64,000 bases of DNA from Flavobacterium circumlabens (GCF_004345565.1 NZ_SLWA01000001.1:715892-779891); one strand, 5' to 3'; positions 26,213 to 34,624 are shown, numbered from the stretch's first letter. The notes: generated by a model not told the origin, from the letters alone. Translations and numbers: made by a program.

Positions 26213-28372
26213 CTAAATAAACTGGGGTTTAAAATAATTACTATAAAAATTATCAGTTTCGATTAATTCCTGATGATTTCCTGATATAGAAATTGTTTGA
26301 TCTTCTAATATGTAAATGATATCTGCAACATTTTTAAGCATATTCAAACGGTGTGAAATAAAAAATATAGCGCAATTTGGCTTTATTTTTTGAAATAATG
26401 TCATCGTAAAATTTTCTGTGTTTCTATCCATGGCCGAAGTAGCTTCGTCAAGTATTAAGAACTGTGGTTTTTTATAAAGCACTCTTGCTAAAGCGATAAT
26501 CTGCTTTTGTCCACCAGATAAATTAATCCCTTCTTCCCCTAAAATTGTAGCTAATCCTTGTGGAAATTGATTAAAGTAAACATCAAAACCATAATTTTCA
26601 ATGAAATCGATTAAAGTTTCAGGCGCGGATTTACTCCCAAGTAAGATATTATCTACTACATTACCGTTAAAAATTGTTATTTCCTGAGGAATGACACCTA
26701 TTAAATTTCTATAGTTCTCTAAATTTATTTCAGAAAGTTCATATTGATCATTAATAATAATATTCCCTTTTTCATAAGTGTTAAACCGCTGTAATATCTG
26801 ACCGACGGTACTTTTGCCACTACCGCTTTCTCCAACTATAGCAATAAATTTTCCCTTCCTAATTTCTATATTAACATTATTGAACAATTCACTCCTTCCT
26901 GCAAAATGAAATGAAAGATTTTGAATAGATATCTGTTCAATTCCTGAAATTTCAAAACCTTCTTTTTCCTCTTTTTCGATTGATGCAAATTCATGCATTC
27001 GAATAAAAGCGATTTTTGCCTCATAAATTGGGATTGCAATCAGTGCGATATTTGCAATAGATGGTAATAATGATCCGGTGATTCCTAAGACTGCCATTAA
27101 TTCCCCCAGTTTCATTTCATTATTAAAAACTTGTATGGAAGCATAAATTAGAATTCCGATTAAAAACAGAACGCTTGCTAAACCTGATTGCCATGAAAGA
27201 GTAATATTTATTTTTCCGAGATTGAATATTTTTTCTTGAAAATTGGCAAAAATAATATTATTTGCCTTTGCAAAAATTTCTTGTTTGTTATCATTTTTGA
27301 TAGTTGATATTCCCTGTATGCTGTTTATGTAATTACTTTCATTAAACGCATAACTCTGCATCACTTCTTTTTGTGCATTGATTATTTTTTTATTGCTTCT
27401 GTAAATGATATAAAAATAAATCGGCAAACTCAACAAAGAAATTAATCCTAATTTCCAGGAATAACTAAACAAAAATCCCAGCGATATAATAGAAACTAAA
27501 ACATCTATTACAAAAGAACTCGTTAATTTTTTTATAACGCTCTGTACACGTTGTGTGTCGTTTAATCGAGCAACTAATTCGCCAATTTTTCTGGTGTCAA
27601 AAAACGGTTTAGGTAAATGTAAAAGCGATGAGAAAAATTGATTATTGATTCGGTTGTTGAAATCTTTTGATTGCTGTAATAAAAAGAATTCTCTCAAAAT
27701 AGCTAATCCTACTCTTGCCAATAATAAAATGGTTAACAGGCCAATACCTGAAATTAATTTTTTGATATTTTGAGATGGCAAAATATCATCAATTAGTTTT
27801 TGAGAGAACAGCGACATCGCCATTCCTAAACCAGCAACAAAAATACCTAGTAAAATGCTAATCCATAAAAGTTTATAATCTTCTTTCAGAATTTCTAAAA
27901 ACCATTTTCTTTGAGCGTTTATCTCTGCTTTTTCTTTAATAAAAGTTTTATTTGGTTCGAGAACAAGACAGATTTTTGAAACCCAAATTTTTTCTAATTC
28001 AGTTATGGACATATAAAAAACACCTTTTCCCGGATCGCCAATTAGGAAGCCTTTTGTTTCGTCATACTCATAGCAAACTATAAAATGATTGAGTTGATTT
28101 TCAATTAAAACATGTAAGAGTAAGGGTTGTTTGTGATCTATAAGTGCTTGAATATCGGCTTCGCAACCCTCAGCGGTAAAGCCTAATTTGATAGCTGCCT
28201 GATACAAACCTAACATCGTAGTTCCTTGCTTGGTTGTACCACTTAACTCACGAATTTTTTCAAGAGTGTTATTGCCTTGATAAAGTCTTATGATGCTCAT
28301 TAAACAAGCAACGCCACAATCTGATTGGTCTAGTTGTAACGTATGTGTTTTTTCAATATGTTTTAGGTTCAT
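26213..28372 (-). CDS. peptidase-containing ABC exporter (C39), bacteriocin type
   Basis: 719 residues. Residues 1-135 are a C39 cysteine peptidase: Gln13, Cys19 in QSDCGVAC, His96 in LNHFIVC and Asp113 in IGDPGKG, all in place. About 160-450 form the six-helix membrane domain, and 475-715 the ATPase with GESGSGKSTV, LSGGQKQ and LILDEATSAMD. Such proteins cut leaders after a double glycine during export. Two double-glycine peptides are encoded about 2 kb upstream. No HlyD or TolC partner is encoded here, so the outer-membrane step needs other components. Confidence 0.93.
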   Translation of the reverse strand: MNLKHIEKTHTLQLDQSDCGVACLMSIIRLYQGNNTLEKIRELSGTTKQGTTMLGLYQAAIKLGFTAEGCEADIQALIDHKQPLLLHVLIENQLNHFIVCYEYDETKGFLIGDPGKGVFYMSITELEKIWVSKICLVLEPNKTFIKEKAEINAQRKWFLEILKEDYKLLWISILLGIFVAGLGMAMSLFSQKLIDDILPSQNIKKLISGIGLLTILLLARVGLAILREFFLLQQSKDFNNRINNQFFSSLLHLPKPFFDTRKIGELVARLNDTQRVQSVIKKLTSSFVIDVLVSIISLGFLFSYSWKLGLISLLSLPIYFYIIYRSNKKIINAQKEVMQSYAFNESNYINSIQGISTIKNDNKQEIFAKANNIIFANFQEKIFNLGKINITLSWQSGLASVLFLIGILIYASIQVFNNEMKLGELMAVLGITGSLLPSIANIALIAIPIYEAKIAFIRMHEFASIEKEEKEGFEISGIEQISIQNLSFHFAGRSELFNNVNIEIRKGKFIAIVGESGSGKSTVGQILQRFNTYEKGNIIINDQYELSEINLENYRNLIGVIPQEITIFNGNVVDNILLGSKSAPETLIDFIENYGFDVYFNQFPQGLATILGEEGINLSGGQKQIIALARVLYKKPQFLILDEATSAMDRNTENFTMTLFQKIKPNCAIFFISHRLNMLKNVADIIYILEDQTISISGNHQELIETDNFYSNYFKPQFI

Positions 28373-28378
28373 TAGGAT

Positions 28379-28900
28379 TTATTGAGAAGTCAGTTTTTTT
28401 AGAAGAATTTCGATTTTGGTTTGCCCTTTTATCTTTTCTATTAGTTTTTGATTTTTATCATATAAAACTAAACAAGGTAATGAGTTAACATCAAATATAG
28501 TAGCAAAAGTAACTTTGTTATCGTATAAAAAATGAATATTAGGATAAGAAGTAAGTTGGTGTTTTGTGGCAAATGTTTTGATAAGTCCCGGTTTTTCAAA
28601 CGACACAAAAATGAGTTGGACGTTTTGGAATTTTTCTTCATTCTCCTTTATCATTTTGGTCTCTTCATTGCAATATTCACATTCAGTATTGAAGTAAATA
28701 AATAAGGTTGGAATATTGATTTTTATATCCTGATTGGTGAAAAAACCTCCGTTTACATCTTTATATGAAAATTTAGGAATGGTTTTGATGTTTTCTGCTG
28801 CTTCCTTTTTTCGATTTATTTTTGTAATTATCAAATAACCCAAAAAGCAAATAAAACATGCAAATACGATCGGAAAAACTATTTTTAAAAATCGTTTCAT
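28379..28900 (-). CDS. membrane-anchored thioredoxin-like protein
   Basis: 173 residues. An N-terminal helix (about 5-27) anchors a thioredoxin fold facing the periplasm. The redox motif is CEYC in FIYFNTECEYCNEETKM (about 71-74), and the cis-Pro region is NSLPCLVLYD. It starts inside the stop of the 55-residue gene (ATGA) and ends 6 bp before the exporter gene, so it belongs to the bacteriocin operon. It may form or reduce disulfides in the exported peptides, each of which has two cysteines. Family firm, role inferred. Confidence 0.78.
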   Translation of the reverse strand: MKRFLKIVFPIVFACFICFLGYLIITKINRKKEAAENIKTIPKFSYKDVNGGFFTNQDIKINIPTLFIYFNTECEYCNEETKMIKENEEKFQNVQLIFVSFEKPGLIKTFATKHQLTSYPNIHFLYDNKVTFATIFDVNSLPCLVLYDKNQKLIEKIKGQTKIEILLKKLTSQ

Positions 28901-29064
28901 TTTTTTTCTTCTTTATATAGTATTACAACCAAAATCATTGCTCCCATTGACAGTAATCCTAATACCAAAGAAAAAAGACTTTCATTGTAAAAAACATACC
29001 CAATGATGTGTGCAATAATCACGATGAAGTAAGATATTAGTAATATTTTTTTTAGTCTTAGCAT
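28897..29064 (-). CDS. small membrane protein (55 aa)
   Basis: Translation from ATG 29064 gives 55 residues beginning MLRLKKILLISYFIVIIAHI, with two hydrophobic helices separated by FYNESLF and a KEEKK tail. It begins one base after the stop of the upstream 209-residue gene and its TGA overlaps the next ATG. This spacing supports a real gene. Small two-helix proteins in such clusters are often immunity proteins; this is inference. Confidence 0.7.
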   Translation of the reverse strand: MLRLKKILLISYFIVIIAHIIGYVFYNESLFSLVLGLLSMGAMILVVILYKEEKK

Positions 29065-29065
29065 T

Positions 29066-29695
29066 TCAAGAATAATTTAGTGTAAAAAACATTATTGTTA
29101 CTACCCAAAGTAATAATGCAGGCACATAACTATAAGCAACCAATTTTAAACCCCGATCTGTATTAGTACCCGTTAGTTTACCAATTTGAAATCCTAGATA
29201 AATAATATAGGCAAGCTCAAATAAATTAAGGGTTTGAAACGGATAAAAAAACCAAGTTTCCAAATCTTTATAACCCACTATATTTAATGCACATAATGGA
29301 TAGAAATTTTGAATATCCTGTAAATTATAATTTGGCTGAAAAAAATAAAACCAAATAATTTTAAAAACGGGAACAAGTAAAAAGATAAATTCTGCTTTTA
29401 GAACTATATCCCAAAGATTAGTAAACCTCAAATCTTTATCAAAGAAAAACAAACCAATATAAAGTATAGTAGCAATTATAGTGGTTTTGATTAAAAGAAA
29501 AATTGGAATAAACACGTATCCAATCCATTGCCACTTTTTTTGAAAGCCAAGTAAATTTTCAATTTGTTTTGAAGTGAGTTGCTCAGAAAGTGAATTGTAA
29601 AGTAAATCATCAAAATGAATGACTTTTTTAAAAATTTCTGTAATTAAAATGGAAGCAATAGAAAGTGCTAAGAACTTAAAAAAAGTGCTTTTCAT
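29066..29695 (-). CDS. polytopic membrane protein of the bacteriocin cluster
   Basis: 209 residues with about five hydrophobic segments: near 5-20, 52-85, 100-120, 160-178 and 185-207. Tryptophans and aromatic residues are frequent. No family is recognised. It is part of the tightly spaced minus-strand operon between the peptide genes and the exporter. Immunity, maturation or accessory export are all possible. Confidence 0.7.
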   Translation of the reverse strand: MKSTFFKFLALSIASILITEIFKKVIHFDDLLYNSLSEQLTSKQIENLLGFQKKWQWIGYVFIPIFLLIKTTIIATILYIGLFFFDKDLRFTNLWDIVLKAEFIFLLVPVFKIIWFYFFQPNYNLQDIQNFYPLCALNIVGYKDLETWFFYPFQTLNLFELAYIIYLGFQIGKLTGTNTDRGLKLVAYSYVPALLLWVVTIMFFTLNYS

Positions 29696-29741
29696 AAATG
29701 AGTAAAAATATTAACGGATTTTTAGCCGGATATTAAATCCT

Positions 29742-29909
29742 TTAAGAGATGTTTTTTTTGGATTTTAATTTTAACAAAAACAATATGTTCAGGGTTAAAA
29801 AGATCCAAAAACTTAATCTCTTAATATCTATTGAGAAAACATTGAGACAAATATCTATTAGTAAGACAAAAGAACTAATGATTAAAAATATAAGATAATT
29901 TTTTTTCAT
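29742..29909 (-). CDS. small membrane protein (55 aa)
   Basis: Translation from ATG 29909 gives 55 residues beginning MKKNYLIFLIISSFVLLIDI. There are two hydrophobic helices with a short polar link (SIDIKRLSFW) and a basic KLKSKKN tail. It lies between the first prepeptide gene and the 209-residue gene, on the same strand. A candidate immunity protein by size, topology and place. Confidence 0.6.
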   Translation of the reverse strand: MKKNYLIFLIISSFVLLIDICLNVFSIDIKRLSFWIFLTLNILFLLKLKSKKNIS

Positions 29910-30036
29910 GTTTTAAATACAATTACGACCCGAATGAAAATTTTAATCCGATAAAAACGTAATCTAATTATCGGATTTTAAACTATTAAAAAATATATTC
30001 TGCCTGAATATAAATCAGGCAGAATAATTTCTTTTA

Positions 30037-30192
30037 TTAATTGTCCCAACATACCATTGCTAAACTATTCCAATATGGAGCGAAAGTACTTGCAAAAGCA
30101 TTTACTGCAATTCCAATCGCGCCAACTGTTCCGCATCCAGGGACAGAACCTCCACTGATTTTTTCTAACTCTATCGTCTTAATTTTTTTCAT
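30037..30192 (-). CDS. bacteriocin-like prepeptide 1 with double-glycine leader
   Basis: 51 residues. The leader MKKIKTIELEKISGG ends in GG with the usual hydrophobic positions (I, L, I) before it, fitting the C39 peptidase. The predicted mature peptide has 36 residues, starts SVPGCGTVGAIGIAV, is glycine/alanine rich with a GxxxG-like pattern, and ends MVCWDN. Its two cysteines at mature positions 5 and 33 could form a disulfide. This is the pattern of unmodified class II bacteriocins. Confidence 0.85.
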   Translation of the reverse strand: MKKIKTIELEKISGGSVPGCGTVGAIGIAVNAFASTFAPYWNSLAMVCWDN

Positions 30193-30194
30193 GA

Positions 30195-30356
30195 TTAATC
30201 TTTTTTAAAAGTTAAACCAATTATATTTATGATGACAGCGATTAATAATAGAAGCATCATATTTGCAAACATTTTGTCTGAAAGAAAATGTTGACTAGCA
30301 TTAAGTATCATTATCGCCACAACGACCCACGTCATTATTTTTACGCTTTTATACAT
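30195..30356 (-). CDS. small membrane protein between the two prepeptides (53 aa)
   Basis: Translation from ATG 30356 gives 53 residues beginning MYKSVKIMTWVVVAIMILNA. Two hydrophobic helices are separated by SQHFLSDK, with a KKD tail. Its stop is 2 bp before the start of prepeptide 1. Size, topology and tight spacing suggest a dedicated immunity protein for the neighbouring peptide. Confidence 0.68.
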   Translation of the reverse strand: MYKSVKIMTWVVVAIMILNASQHFLSDKMFANMMLLLLIAVIINIIGLTFKKD

Positions 30357-30416
30357 AATATATTGGTTTTAAATTATTCTATACTTACTGATTGTTTTTG
30401 GTATTACAGAAATTGC

Positions 30417-30584
30417 TTAAAAGCAATCTGATAGTCCTGCTCCCGCAAAAATACTTAGACCAGCTATAAGGCCACCTCCAGGGAGACCTAATGTTAAAAC
30501 TCCAATTGCTCCAGCAATAAGACAACCTCGTCCACTAGTTCCTCCACTGTAGAGTTCCATCTGATTTAATTCTAATTTTTTCAT
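30417..30584 (-). CDS. bacteriocin-like prepeptide 2 with double-glycine leader
   Basis: 55 residues. The leader MKKLELNQMELYSGG resembles that of prepeptide 1. The predicted mature peptide of 40 residues starts TSGRGCLIAGAIGVLTLG, is very rich in Gly, Ala and Leu with several small-xxx-small motifs, and ends LSDCF. Its two cysteines lie at mature positions 6 and 39. With prepeptide 1 it may form a two-peptide (class IIb-like) bacteriocin. It is the first gene of the cluster. Confidence 0.85.
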   Translation of the reverse strand: MKKLELNQMELYSGGTSGRGCLIAGAIGVLTLGLPGGGLIAGLSIFAGAGLSDCF

Positions 30585-30895
30585 AAAAGTGATTTAAAAT
30601 TTATAATTAATAATTGTTTTAAAAATGTCATTTAACAAAATTGACTTCGCAATGATCGGGATAACTTAATAAAATGAATTACGGTTTTTCCGTAATAATT
30701 ATTAAATCTTTTTTTTATGGCGGATTTGTTTCTTCGCTTATTAAAACATAAGATTTACTTCAACTATTCCAGCTACAGCTACCCGCACGTCTTGTTATAA
30801 ATCCCCATTTATTACAGTTTTTTCTTTCGAGAACCAAAAGTATACTTTTTGATCGTTTAAAAAAATAATCTAAGTATTTTTTTACAATAATTTTT
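30585..30895. other. upstream region of the bacteriocin cluster, no clear gene
   Basis: AT-rich, presumably holding the promoter of the minus-strand peptide operon. A 51-codon frame on the minus strand (30760-30915) starts inside the 68-bp element and is not supported by any recognisable leader or spacing. Confidence 0.5.
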
Positions 30896-30963
30896 AAATG
30901 TAGATTTATTTTCATTCCTGGACAAACTGCAGCTGAGGATCTGATTAAAAAAAATCTACATTT
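30896..30963. repeat. 68-bp inverted-repeat element, copy A
   Basis: Perfect 12-bp arms AAATGTAGATTT and AAATCTACATTT bound 44 bp. The inner sequence ATTCCTGGACAAA...GATCT recurs in reverse orientation in copy B at 34557-34624, which has the same length and arms. Confidence 0.85.
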
Positions 30964-31013
30964 TTAACAGTAAAAATAAAAACCTAAAAATCCTAAACTG
31001 GCAAAATCGCAAA

Positions 31014-31219
31014 CCTACAAACCTACACAACCTACAATATTCTATAAATCAGATAGTTAAGTCCAAAAACACGTTAAAATGTGTAGGTTTGTGTAGGTTT
31101 GCGATTTTTTGAAAATACACCGACCTACACAAACCTACACATTTTTTTATATTTATATCACATAACATTATGATTATAAGCAATATAGAAACTGTAGTAT
31201 TGCGTGTAGGTTGTGTAGG
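31014..31219. repeat. iteron-like array of TGTAGG/CCTACA units
   Basis: Nine copies of TGTAGG or its complement (starting 31014, 31022, 31031, 31082, 31092, 31124, 31134, 31205 and 31214), mostly within GTGTAGGTTTG. They occur in clusters of two or three spaced 8-10 bp, about one helical turn, in alternating orientation. CGCAAACCTACAAACCTACA and its complement can also form long hairpins. The array lies 75 bp past the end of the primase gene. Confidence 0.85.
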
Positions 31220-31292
31220 TCGAGAAAAACAAAATTTTCAAAAAGTAGAAGCAAGAACGCTAAAAAGCTTTTTATTTTTTACTGGTTTCAAT

Positions 31293-34154
31293 TTATGGCA
31301 TTGTATTCATATAATGAATGGCTTCATTAATTTCGTCAAAATTGCTTAATTTGGTAATATCTACAACAAAAGCTGAAGTTACCGAGCCATCTCTTCCGGT
31401 TCGAAAACGATAGCTACTTTTTATTTCGAAAAATGCATTTTCTTTTTTTACTGTATCCTGCATAGTTGCTTTACTTGGTATCATTTCTTTGTATTGATTG
31501 TACCATTGTCTTTGTATTTTATCATAGGTATTAGAAAAATTAAAATACAAAAAGTTGCCGTCCAATTTTATATCTCTTTCGTAATCTAATTTGTTATCTC
31601 CGTTGGTTCTTATACAAACCAAAAAGCAATCCCACCATTTATTTGAAGCACTTGCAGAATTAATTTTATTCATTTGAAATTCACTGATTTTTTCAAAATG
31701 CTCCATCATTTGAGCATGCGTAAAGGGAAAAACAATAGTATCTTTTAAAATCTCGTAGGTAGCCCCTAAAATCGCAAAATTAGTAGAGAATCTACTTGGT
31801 GAGCCGATAGGCATTTTTGCGGATATACTGGTTTTGTATAGTCTGAATTTTGTTTTGAAATCGATTAAAAATCGGTTTCTTTCTTTCAATAAATCATCGG
31901 TAAATGAACTAATACCTTTTTCGGTCATATCTGCAAGTTCATCGTACTTTTTAACTTCATCATCTGTAAAAGTGTTTTTACTCATATCTAACCACAGTAA
32001 ACGGGTTATTAAAGCTTCGTCATCAGGAGAATGATTACCCGTTAAAATTAACGATGATAATATAGGCACGGTTTCAGTGCTTACATGACTGTCTATAGTC
32101 CCTCTTTTGTACCCGTTCCTGTCCCAAATACCTTTCAGTATTCCATCGAGTTGTTTATCTCCGTTTTTATACTCGGAAAATTGACAGATTATATTAACAA
32201 ATTGTGCAAATTCCCTAATGTGAGCCTTTAAAGTGGACGCACCTCCCTCGATATTAATTGCAGATTGAGGCTTGCCGAAAAAACTTTGACAACAGTTTGC
32301 TAGCTGATCTTTTCCCGATGATGCTTTACCATGAAAAAACAATATTGGAAATGCTTTTAATTCATCTACTACAATATCCTGAAATATACTGGCCATGGTA
32401 AAAAGAATTGCAGAAATTGAATTGTTTCTGTGAACTTCAAACATTTTAGATAAATAAGCATCAATTGTAACGGTTGAAGTCTTTATACAAACTCTTTTTT
32501 GTGGCTCATATTTAAAGGCATTTTCTTTGTAAACTTTGTTTGCCGATGGAACATAATAGGACGTTTCTTTATGTTTAAAAATTCCATTTTCGTCAATTTC
32601 TATTTTGTTGCCGTCACAAAGGTTTACTTTGTTATTCCAGAGCCAAAAATCATCCTCTTTTTGCCATCCTAAGCAATCAATTTTCTTTCCGTTTCCCATT
32701 TTGTCAAATAGGAATGCTTTTAAGATATGAAAGTCCTTTGGAGTTCCTGACCAAAGATAATTTCCGTGTGAGGTTACTATATCATCAAATTTTTGAGGGG
32801 TATTTAATTTATCGGATAGAACATCAAATATTTTTTCTTGTTTATATACATTCCTTATTTTGATAAGTTTCATCGGGAATTTTTCATCCTGCATGTGCTG
32901 AATGATTTTTACAACGAAATTGGAAACCGATTTGAAATATTTTTTTGAATCTCCCTGCATTATCCAAATTTGATTATTTGCCATAAACATTCTATATTTT
33001 TCTATGTCAGTAATTAATTCTGAAATAGGCGTTTTTACCTCTTTTGGCATTTCATATTGAGCATATAACTTTTCATTTTCCTGTAAATCAACAACATAAT
33101 CATTAACCTTTAAAGCCAAATCAATGATTTTTTGAAAGTCTTCGGCTGTATGTTCTTGGAAATAATCTGTAAGATCGTAACCTTTTACAGCTTCATTTTT
33201 TGGAAGTTGCAAGGGTACTATTTTAGGAAATCTACTTGTTATTGCATTACGCCCAGTCTCGCCACCTTTATCGTTATCATAACAGATAAAAAGATTTTTG
33301 CAAAGGCTTTGCAAAGTCTTTATTTGGGCGTTTGTAGGGTTGTGGGTTTCACTCCTGAATGTGATCGCTTTATAACCTCTTGAAACCGCTACAATAGTAT
33401 CTTTTTTTCCGGCACAAATGATTAGGTTTTCTGTTTTCTCGTTTCCTAATTGTTCTAATCCGAATATATCCCCGTTTTGTAAACCATTACTGAATATTTT
33501 AGGTTGTTTTTTATCTGGTTGAGCAGGAGCATAGACTTCAAAATTTCCATTTACTTCATAACTGAATGCTAAAACATCTTCTTTTATAGTGAAATTGAAA
33601 TCTTTATTTTTTGCACTGCTAAAAAAACTGTATTTTTCAACAGCTCTAATATTGTACTTTTCTAAAAGTTCTTTTTCTACGCCTAATTTATTCCAGAAAG
33701 AAAAATGATTTTCTTTCATTTGAGTATTAATAACCTTTAATACAAATGGCTTTTCTTGCGTTGCAACAGTTTTTTCCTTTTGTTGCAAAGGCTTTGCAAA
33801 GGTTTGATTTTCCTTTGCAAAGCCTTTAAAATCTTGCTTTATTGGTATGTTCATTTCCTTTGCAACTGTTTCTAAGACTTCATTAAATTGTGTCTTACAA
33901 TTCAGTTGTTTTAAGTTGGCCACGAACTCGAATGCATCCCCTTGTTTTCCTGAACTATTGCATTTAAAAGTTCCATTTTTGTAAAGCTTGAACGATGCGT
34001 TTTTATCTTCTGAAAAAGGACTGGATATATTTCCCTTTGGAAATTCAGAAATATTTAAAAATTTTAAATAAATATTTTCAGCCGTAGTATGTCCAAAAAT
34101 TATATCTTTGGTCAAAATATTTGAAATCATATAATTATATGTTTTACAACCCAT
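31293..34154 (-). CDS. Toprim primase / P-loop helicase-like replication protein
   Basis: 953 residues; the start may instead be ATG 34130 (MISNILTKD). The N-terminal region resembles a DnaG/phage primase zinc-binding fold (SSPFSEDKNASFKLYKNGTF, KQGDAFEFV), but the CHC2 cysteines are largely missing. About 235-310 looks like Toprim: NLIICAGKKDTIVA and FICYDNDKGGETGRN. Around 609 is a P-loop FHGKASSGKDQL followed by helicase-like sequence. It probably initiates or primes replication of the element, and the iteron-like array just downstream is a plausible target. Confidence 0.75.
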   Translation of the reverse strand: MGCKTYNYMISNILTKDIIFGHTTAENIYLKFLNISEFPKGNISSPFSEDKNASFKLYKNGTFKCNSSGKQGDAFEFVANLKQLNCKTQFNEVLETVAKEMNIPIKQDFKGFAKENQTFAKPLQQKEKTVATQEKPFVLKVINTQMKENHFSFWNKLGVEKELLEKYNIRAVEKYSFFSSAKNKDFNFTIKEDVLAFSYEVNGNFEVYAPAQPDKKQPKIFSNGLQNGDIFGLEQLGNEKTENLIICAGKKDTIVAVSRGYKAITFRSETHNPTNAQIKTLQSLCKNLFICYDNDKGGETGRNAITSRFPKIVPLQLPKNEAVKGYDLTDYFQEHTAEDFQKIIDLALKVNDYVVDLQENEKLYAQYEMPKEVKTPISELITDIEKYRMFMANNQIWIMQGDSKKYFKSVSNFVVKIIQHMQDEKFPMKLIKIRNVYKQEKIFDVLSDKLNTPQKFDDIVTSHGNYLWSGTPKDFHILKAFLFDKMGNGKKIDCLGWQKEDDFWLWNNKVNLCDGNKIEIDENGIFKHKETSYYVPSANKVYKENAFKYEPQKRVCIKTSTVTIDAYLSKMFEVHRNNSISAILFTMASIFQDIVVDELKAFPILFFHGKASSGKDQLANCCQSFFGKPQSAINIEGGASTLKAHIREFAQFVNIICQFSEYKNGDKQLDGILKGIWDRNGYKRGTIDSHVSTETVPILSSLILTGNHSPDDEALITRLLWLDMSKNTFTDDEVKKYDELADMTEKGISSFTDDLLKERNRFLIDFKTKFRLYKTSISAKMPIGSPSRFSTNFAILGATYEILKDTIVFPFTHAQMMEHFEKISEFQMNKINSASASNKWWDCFLVCIRTNGDNKLDYERDIKLDGNFLYFNFSNTYDKIQRQWYNQYKEMIPSKATMQDTVKKENAFFEIKSSYRFRTGRDGSVTSAFVVDITKLSNFDEINEAIHYMNTMP

Positions 34155-34176
34155 TGCAGTTGGTCAGCAATGGGTT
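34148..34176 (-). promoter_or_regulatory. leader hairpin overlapping the first start codon of the primase gene
   Basis: A 10-bp perfect stem AACCCATTGC/GCAATGGGTT with a 9-nt loop. On the minus strand it contains the ATG at 34154, so folding would hide that start and favour 34130. A related hairpin precedes the next gene upstream (34474-34502). Confidence 0.6.
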
Positions 34177-34183
34177 TTTTGTT

Positions 34184-34456
34184 TTACGAATTGTTTCCTT
34201 TATAACTATTGATCGCATTATTTAATCTGTCAGATAGAATATAACCATCAGGTGAGCCATGTTTACAAATGAACATTATTGCTTCAAAAGAAGATATTCG
34301 CTTGGCATGAATTATCGATCCGATGGTAGTAGATTTCCTTGTTTCTTTGATTATGTCGTTTATTTGTTTTCGGATAAATTCACAGGACATTTGACTTATA
34401 TATAAATTCTGTAATTCTGCCTTATTATTTATAGTGTGTAATACTTTTAGACTCAT
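34184..34456 (-). CDS. hypothetical protein (90 aa)
   Basis: A 90-residue protein, not recognised. Predicted mostly helical (AELQNLYISQMSCEFIRKQINDIIKE, SFEAIMFICKHG) and basic overall, with no membrane segment. It is encoded 29 bp upstream of the primase gene and follows a related leader hairpin, so the two are probably cotranscribed and coregulated. A small accessory replication or control protein is possible but unproven. Confidence 0.55.
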   Translation of the reverse strand: MSLKVLHTINNKAELQNLYISQMSCEFIRKQINDIIKETRKSTTIGSIIHAKRISSFEAIMFICKHGSPDGYILSDRLNNAINSYKGNNS

Positions 34457-34473
34457 ATTGATATAATTGTTAG

Positions 34474-34502
34474 AATCCCTTGCAATTAGCCAGCAATGGA
34501 TT
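34474..34502 (-). promoter_or_regulatory. leader hairpin before the 90-aa gene
   Basis: AATCC-TTGC pairs with GCAA-GGATT around one mismatch, with loop AATTAGCCA. Stem length, loop length and loop sequence resemble the hairpin at 34148-34176 (loop AGTTGGTCA). It lies 18 bp before the ATG at 34456. Confidence 0.5.
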
Positions 34503-34556
34503 TTGTTTTTTTAGGTTTGTATTTTTCTTTGAATACCTTCTGTAGTAAGTATTTTA

Positions 34557-34624
34557 AAATGTAGATTTATTTTGCTGAGATCTGCGCCGGCACTTTGTCC
34601 AGGAATTGAAAAAAATCTACATTT
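34557..34624. repeat. 68-bp inverted-repeat element, copy B
   Basis: The same 12-bp arms as copy A around 44 bp, in inverted orientation (TTTGTCCAGGAATT here, AATTCCTGGACAAA on the other strand). The two copies flank the iteron array, the primase gene and the 90-aa gene. Confidence 0.85.

Noticed and set aside
30760..30915. A 51-codon minus-strand frame ending in a Cys-rich tail, considered as a third peptide
   Set aside because: It starts within the 68-bp palindromic element, has no double-glycine leader and no close spacing to other genes of the cluster.
31014..31219. TGTAGG repeats considered as CRISPR
   Set aside because: Units are only 6-11 bp, lie in both orientations and lack uniform spacers; iteron-type array fits better.
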